The notes beneath the pieces were generated by a model that was not told the origin of the DNA, did not search any database, and worked only from the letters and a program-made list of their open reading frames with translations. 8,449 nt of DNA from Bacteroidota bacterium (lineage in GTDB: Bacteria > Bacteroidota > Bacteroidia > Bacteroidales > Prolixibacteraceae), in the NCBI GenBank assembly GCA_030691295.1, contig JAUYEQ010000585.1, forward strand, positions 1 to 8,449, written 5' to 3'. Within the stretch, counting starts at the first letter, position 1, and the number at the start of each line of letters is the position of its first letter. A program made the translations under genes and the position numbers. Below are positions 5,862-8,449 of this stretch, one piece after another.

Positions 5862-6896
5862 TTGGAAAGAATTGATATAAAGTTAATTAAGCAATTTGAG
5901 GGGTTGATCAAGTCCAGTTCTAAGTCCATTGTTTTGGTTCCTCACATGCATGCTGATGGCGATGCTATGGGTTCCGTTCTTGGATTGTGGCGCATACTGA
6001 AAAATGCCGGTTTAAAGGTTAAAATCATTAGCCCAACCAAATATCCCGAATTTTACCACTGGATGGACGGCCACGAAGAGGTTATTATTTACAGCCATCA
6101 TCCGAAACAGTCGGCAAGGGCTTTGGAGGAATCTGATTTGCTGATCTGTATGGATTTCAACCAGCTTTCGAGATTGGGCGATATGAAAGCGCTTGTTGAA
6201 AGTTATCAGGGCAAAAAAGTTTTGGTCGATCATCATCCTTATCCCGGAACTTTTACCGATCTGGTCATTTCGGATATCAGTTACAGTTCAACTTCCGAAT
6301 TAATATTCTCAATACTTCAATCCACCGAATTTGCTGCATACATCGACAAGAATGCCGCCACTTCATTCTTCACAGGTATCATGACCGATACCGGCTCTTT
6401 CGATTTTAGTGTTTCGAATCCGAACACTTTTGAAGTTGTTGCGCAGCTTACACGCATGGGAATCGATCAGCAGGATATTCATTCCAAAGTATATGATAAT
6501 TTTTCGGCTGACAGGATTCGTCTCATGGGTTTTTGCCTGAGCAACCGGATGACTGTTTATCCGGAATATCATACTGCCGCAATGTACATCACGCTTGAAG
6601 ACCAAAAAGCTTTCAACTTTAAAACAGGCGACAATGAGGGTTTTGTAAATATGCCACTTTCAATAAAAGGTGTAGTTTTCAGCGCACTCTTTACTGAAAA
6701 AGAAAAATACATAAAAGTGTCGTTTCGATCGAAGGGCGAATTCGCTGTGAATGAGGTTTGTGAAAAATATTTTAACGGAGGGGGACATCGCAACGCATCC
6801 GGAGGGGAGTTATATGCATCTATGCAGGAAACACTGCTGAAATTTGAAAGCATATTGCCCGAATTTGAAGATAAAATTAAACAATCAGTAAAATAA
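5862..6896 (+). CDS. DHH/DHHA1 phosphoesterase, NrnA-like (nano-RNase / pAp phosphatase)
   Basis: This 344-residue enzyme has the two-domain layout of NrnA, which degrades 2-5 nucleotide RNAs, and in some species pAp or cyclic dinucleotide products. DHH-domain metal motifs are HMHADGDAMGS (28-38, with D32 and D34), MDFN (97-100, D98), VDHHP (122-126) and MTDTGSF (174-180, D176). The C-terminal DHHA1 domain carries GGGHRNASGG (306-315), the substrate-binding glycine loop. The start is TTG at 5862: no ATG occurs before the first catalytic strand, and this codon fits both the promoter and the family N-terminus. An ATT at 5853 is a less likely alternative. There is no GGDEF or transmembrane part, so it is not GdpP. 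The first FKBP gene follows after 6 bases and is probably co-transcribed. Confidence 0.92.
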   Translation: MERIDIKLIKQFEGLIKSSSKSIVLVPHMHADGDAMGSVLGLWRILKNAGLKVKIISPTKYPEFYHWMDGHEEVIIYSHHPKQSARALEESDLLICMDFNQLSRLGDMKALVESYQGKKVLVDHHPYPGTFTDLVISDISYSSTSELIFSILQSTEFAAYIDKNAATSFFTGIMTDTGSFDFSVSNPNTFEVVAQLTRMGIDQQDIHSKVYDNFSADRIRLMGFCLSNRMTVYPEYHTAAMYITLEDQKAFNFKTGDNEGFVNMPLSIKGVVFSALFTEKEKYIKVSFRSKGEFAVNEVCEKYFNGGGHRNASGGELYASMQETLLKFESILPEFEDKIKQSVK

Positions 6897-6902
6897 TTTA
6901 CA

Positions 6903-7412
6903 ATGAAGAAGTTGACGAATATTTTAAAAATTAGTGCATTCATCTTGTTTGTCGGAATATTGGCAGCATGTAATAAAGATGTAGAAGATCCTTACGCAGC
7001 CTATACGCCGGAACGCGAGGCAGGTTTAATAAAAGATTGGCTGGCCGCGATGGTTGCTAAAGGAAATGACATTGATACAACCGATACCGGTATTTTTTAT
7101 ATCAATGATACAACCAAAGTTGGCAGCGGACCAACCGTAGTCGCCGGAAAAACAGTAACTGTAAAATATACCGGGATGTTTCTCGACGGACAGGTTTTTG
7201 ACGCTTCAACAGGTTATACATTCATCCACAAAGATACCGATCCAAATAAACGCATGATTTCAGGATGGGAAGAAGGAATTGAAGTGTTGAACAAAGGAGC
7301 AAGTGCAGCTTTTCTCATCCCATCGGCCAAAGCTTATGGTGTAAGAGGTCAGGGACCTATTCCGCCAAACAGTCCGTTAATTTTTGTTATCGAAGTAGTT
7401 GATATAAAGTAG
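6903..7412 (+). CDS. FKBP-type peptidyl-prolyl isomerase lipoprotein, active-site intact
   Basis: This 169-residue lipoprotein has a lysine-tipped N-terminus, a hydrophobic stretch (about 8-20) and the lipobox LAAC with C23 as the probable lipidated cysteine. A short linker and a DTGIFYI strand (61-67) precede one FKBP domain at about 75-169. FKBP12 active-site positions are all recognisable: Y89 in VKYTG, F99-D100 in VFDAS, I119 and W122 in MISGWEEG, Y145 in AYG, and F161 in LIFVIEVVDI. It should catalyse proline isomerisation and help fold proteins in the periplasm or at the outer membrane. It starts 6 bases after the DHH gene. The following gene encodes a related lipoprotein, so the pair looks like an old duplication. 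Confidence 0.94.
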   Translation: MKKLTNILKISAFILFVGILAACNKDVEDPYAAYTPEREAGLIKDWLAAMVAKGNDIDTTDTGIFYINDTTKVGSGPTVVAGKTVTVKYTGMFLDGQVFDASTGYTFIHKDTDPNKRMISGWEEGIEVLNKGASAAFLIPSAKAYGVRGQGPIPPNSPLIFVIEVVDIK

Positions 7413-7429
7413 AAGCTCATTAAAATTCG

Positions 7430-7437
7430 TACTTTCG
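7430..7437 (+). promoter_or_regulatory. Possible -7 box (TACTTTCG) before the second FKBP-like gene
   Basis: TACTTTCG differs from TAnnTTTG at one position and ends 16 bases before the ATG at 7454. There is no -33 box at normal spacing. The gene may equally be reached by readthrough from the first FKBP gene. Confidence 0.3.
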
Positions 7438-7453
7438 CAAAAAAATAAAGTTT

Positions 7454-8017
7454 ATGAAGCAAATATTGTACATTCTCGGACTGGTTGTTCTGCTCTCCGG
7501 AATTTTCACCTCGTGTAAACCGGATCCTTTGGACGCAATGCGTGAAAACGAGATTGTTGTACTTGATAAGTATATAAAAGATAATAATTTGGCTGATGCA
7601 AAAGATGATGACACAGGAATTTATTTTAAACTTTTAGAACGCAGCAGTGATACTACCTTGGTTCGGTCAAAATTTAAACTCTTGCTGGAATTTACCATTA
7701 CATTCATTGATGGAAAAGAAATCCCTGTTGATTATTATTTTACTACCGATGATGGTTTGGGACACCATTACGAACCACGAACTTTTTATGTTGATGTAAA
7801 CAACGAAGTAGTAAATCAGGAGTATATACAGCAAATTGCAGGTTTACACCGTGGGTTAAAGAAAATGCATGTTGGCGACAAGGCTTTTATGGTCATTCCT
7901 TCGGAACTGGCATTTAAAGCGGTCGATATGTCGTCTACCCTTGGTATCCCACGCTTTTCGACATTGCTGGTAAATGTTTTCGTTTATAAAGGGTATTCGC
8001 CTGCGCAACAACAATAA
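7454..8017 (+). CDS. FKBP-like lipoprotein with degenerate active site
   Basis: This 187-residue lipoprotein has a hydrophobic signal (4-18) and a lipobox ending TSC, with C21 the probable lipidated residue. After a DTGIYFKLL strand (53-61), parallel to DTGIFYI in the upstream lipoprotein, it aligns by eye with that FKBP domain. LLLEFTITFIDGKEI matches the TVTVKYTGMFLDGQVF region, IAGLHRGLKKMHVGDKAFMVIPSELAF matches ISGWEEGIEVLNKGASAAFLIPSAKAY, and the C-terminal STLLVNVFVYK matches SPLIFVIEVVDIK. The residues needed for isomerisation are changed: Y to F80, the F-D pair to I90-P91 or similar, W to L131, and AYG to AFK. The fold is probably kept as a binding or chaperone domain without proline isomerase activity; that is inference. 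It is followed by a strong terminator-like hairpin. Confidence 0.85.
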   Translation: MKQILYILGLVVLLSGIFTSCKPDPLDAMRENEIVVLDKYIKDNNLADAKDDDTGIYFKLLERSSDTTLVRSKFKLLLEFTITFIDGKEIPVDYYFTTDDGLGHHYEPRTFYVDVNNEVVNQEYIQQIAGLHRGLKKMHVGDKAFMVIPSELAFKAVDMSSTLGIPRFSTLLVNVFVYKGYSPAQQQ

Positions 8018-8040
8018 CGATTATTCATTCAATAAATGTT

Positions 8041-8079
8041 TCCCGCGTTAACCATCAGGCTTTTCGCGGGATTTTTTTT
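8041..8079 (+). terminator. Rho-independent terminator after the FKBP genes
   Basis: TCCCGCG (8041-8047) and CGCGGGA (8065-8071) form a perfect 7-bp GC-rich stem with a 17-base loop, followed directly by eight T (8072-8079). It lies 23 bases after the second FKBP-like stop codon and ends only 3 bases before the next ATG. It could therefore also act as a leader element of the downstream gene. Confidence 0.8.
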
Positions 8080-8082
8080 AAT

Positions 8083-8449
8083 ATGAGCAAATCAGAATTA
8101 CTTAAAAAGCTTCTGCCGGGATTTATCCCACTCTTCGTTTTTATCGCTGTTGACGGGATTTGGGGAACACGTGCCGGTTTGGTTGCCGCCCTTGTTATCG
8201 GGGTTGCCGAAATGGTCTGGATCTGGATCAAGGAAAAACGCTTCGACAGGTTTGTGCTGGTTGATACAGGGTTGCTAATGGCGCTTGGTTCAGTATCGAT
8301 TTTGCTCGACAACGACATCTTTTTTAAACTGAAGCCTGGTCTTATTGAATTGATTCTTTGCGCAGTGCTTGGTGTATCCGCCTTCTCAAAATTGAATATC
8401 ATCGGGTTGATGACAAAGCGATACATGAAAGACATGGAAATGAACGAAC
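8083..8449 (+). CDS. YciB/IspZ-like inner-membrane protein, 3'-truncated by the window edge
   Basis: The first 122 codons are present with no stop. The hydropathy pattern suggests about four membrane segments: roughly 12-24, 29-50, 58-75 and 86-102. By eye it aligns nearly gap-free with E. coli YciB (IspZ, intracellular septation protein A), a cell-envelope membrane protein. FIPLFVFIAVDGIWGTRAGL corresponds to the YciB [20 protein letters not shown] region, and LLDNDIFFKLKPGLIELI corresponds to the family motif FFHNDEFIKWKVTVIYAL. The ATG at 8083 sits 3 bases after the T run of the preceding hairpin, so there is almost no room for an independent ribosome site. The long open frame on the opposite strand here is a shadow. 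Family membership is likely; a role in septation is only carried over from proteobacterial work. Confidence 0.75.
   Translation, partial: MSKSELLKKLLPGFIPLFVFIAVDGIWGTRAGLVAALVIGVAEMVWIWIKEKRFDRFVLVDTGLLMALGSVSILLDNDIFFKLKPGLIELILCAVLGVSAFSKLNIIGLMTKRYMKDMEMNE

Noticed and set aside
6569..6943. Minus-strand open frame of 124 codons over the DHH gene's 3' part
   Set aside because: It is antisense to the conserved DHHA1 domain and runs into the start of the FKBP gene; it has no recognisable domain or promoter.
8055..8435. Minus-strand open frame of 126 codons at the right end
   Set aside because: It is antisense to the YciB-like gene, which has clear membrane segments and a family match; the minus frame is low-complexity, rich in Ser, Thr and Pro, and matches nothing I recognise.

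Overview
This window looks like chromosomal DNA from a Bacteroidota bacterium. Several start sites are preceded by the phylum's -7 promoter box (TAnnTTTG) and Shine-Dalgarno sequences are weak or absent. Proteins that resemble Bacteroidota versions of their families include a short PabB/PabC pair, a catalytically odd dihydroorotate-dehydrogenase-like protein, a short RsmI-like methylase and FKBP lipoproteins. An assignment near Marinilabiliales/Prolixibacteraceae is only a guess from the flavour of the proteins.

Layout. Bases 1-1368 (minus strand) hold yggS (PLP homeostasis) followed by a dihydroorotate-dehydrogenase-like gene cut by the left edge. Divergent from them, 1478-3032 (plus) holds pabB and pabC, overlapping by 17 bases, for p-aminobenzoate/folate synthesis. 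Convergent with pabC is a minus-strand toxin-antitoxin pair (3044-3699): a DUF6364-type antitoxin, then a PIN-domain toxin, with its own good promoter and a candidate operator. Next comes a PhnP-like metallo-beta-lactamase-fold phosphodiesterase (3767-4528, minus). It is divergent from a short RsmI-like SAM methyltransferase (4613-5317, plus), which ends 9 bases from the stop of convergent ndk (5327-5746, minus). Divergent from ndk, 5862-8017 (plus) holds an NrnA-like DHH phosphoesterase and two FKBP-family lipoproteins. The second lipoprotein has lost the usual active-site residues. A hairpin with a T run follows at 8041-8079, and immediately after it starts a YciB/IspZ-like membrane protein cut by the right edge.

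How they work together. Most of the window is housekeeping: cofactor metabolism (PLP, folate), nucleotide metabolism and clean-up (Ndk, the DHH phosphoesterase, the PhnP-like enzyme), a probable RNA methylase and envelope folding. The only accessory-looking element is the toxin-antitoxin pair, whose antitoxin is visibly more AT-rich than its neighbours. I see no RNA genes, CRISPR array, insertion sequence or phage genes. There is no gene-free stretch over 300 bases: the longest gap, between ndk and the DHH gene, is 115 bases. I did not find a clearly new multi-gene system. The best leads are the promoter-straddling inverted repeat of the toxin-antitoxin pair, the degenerate FKBP beside an intact one, and the DHOD-like protein without its catalytic base.
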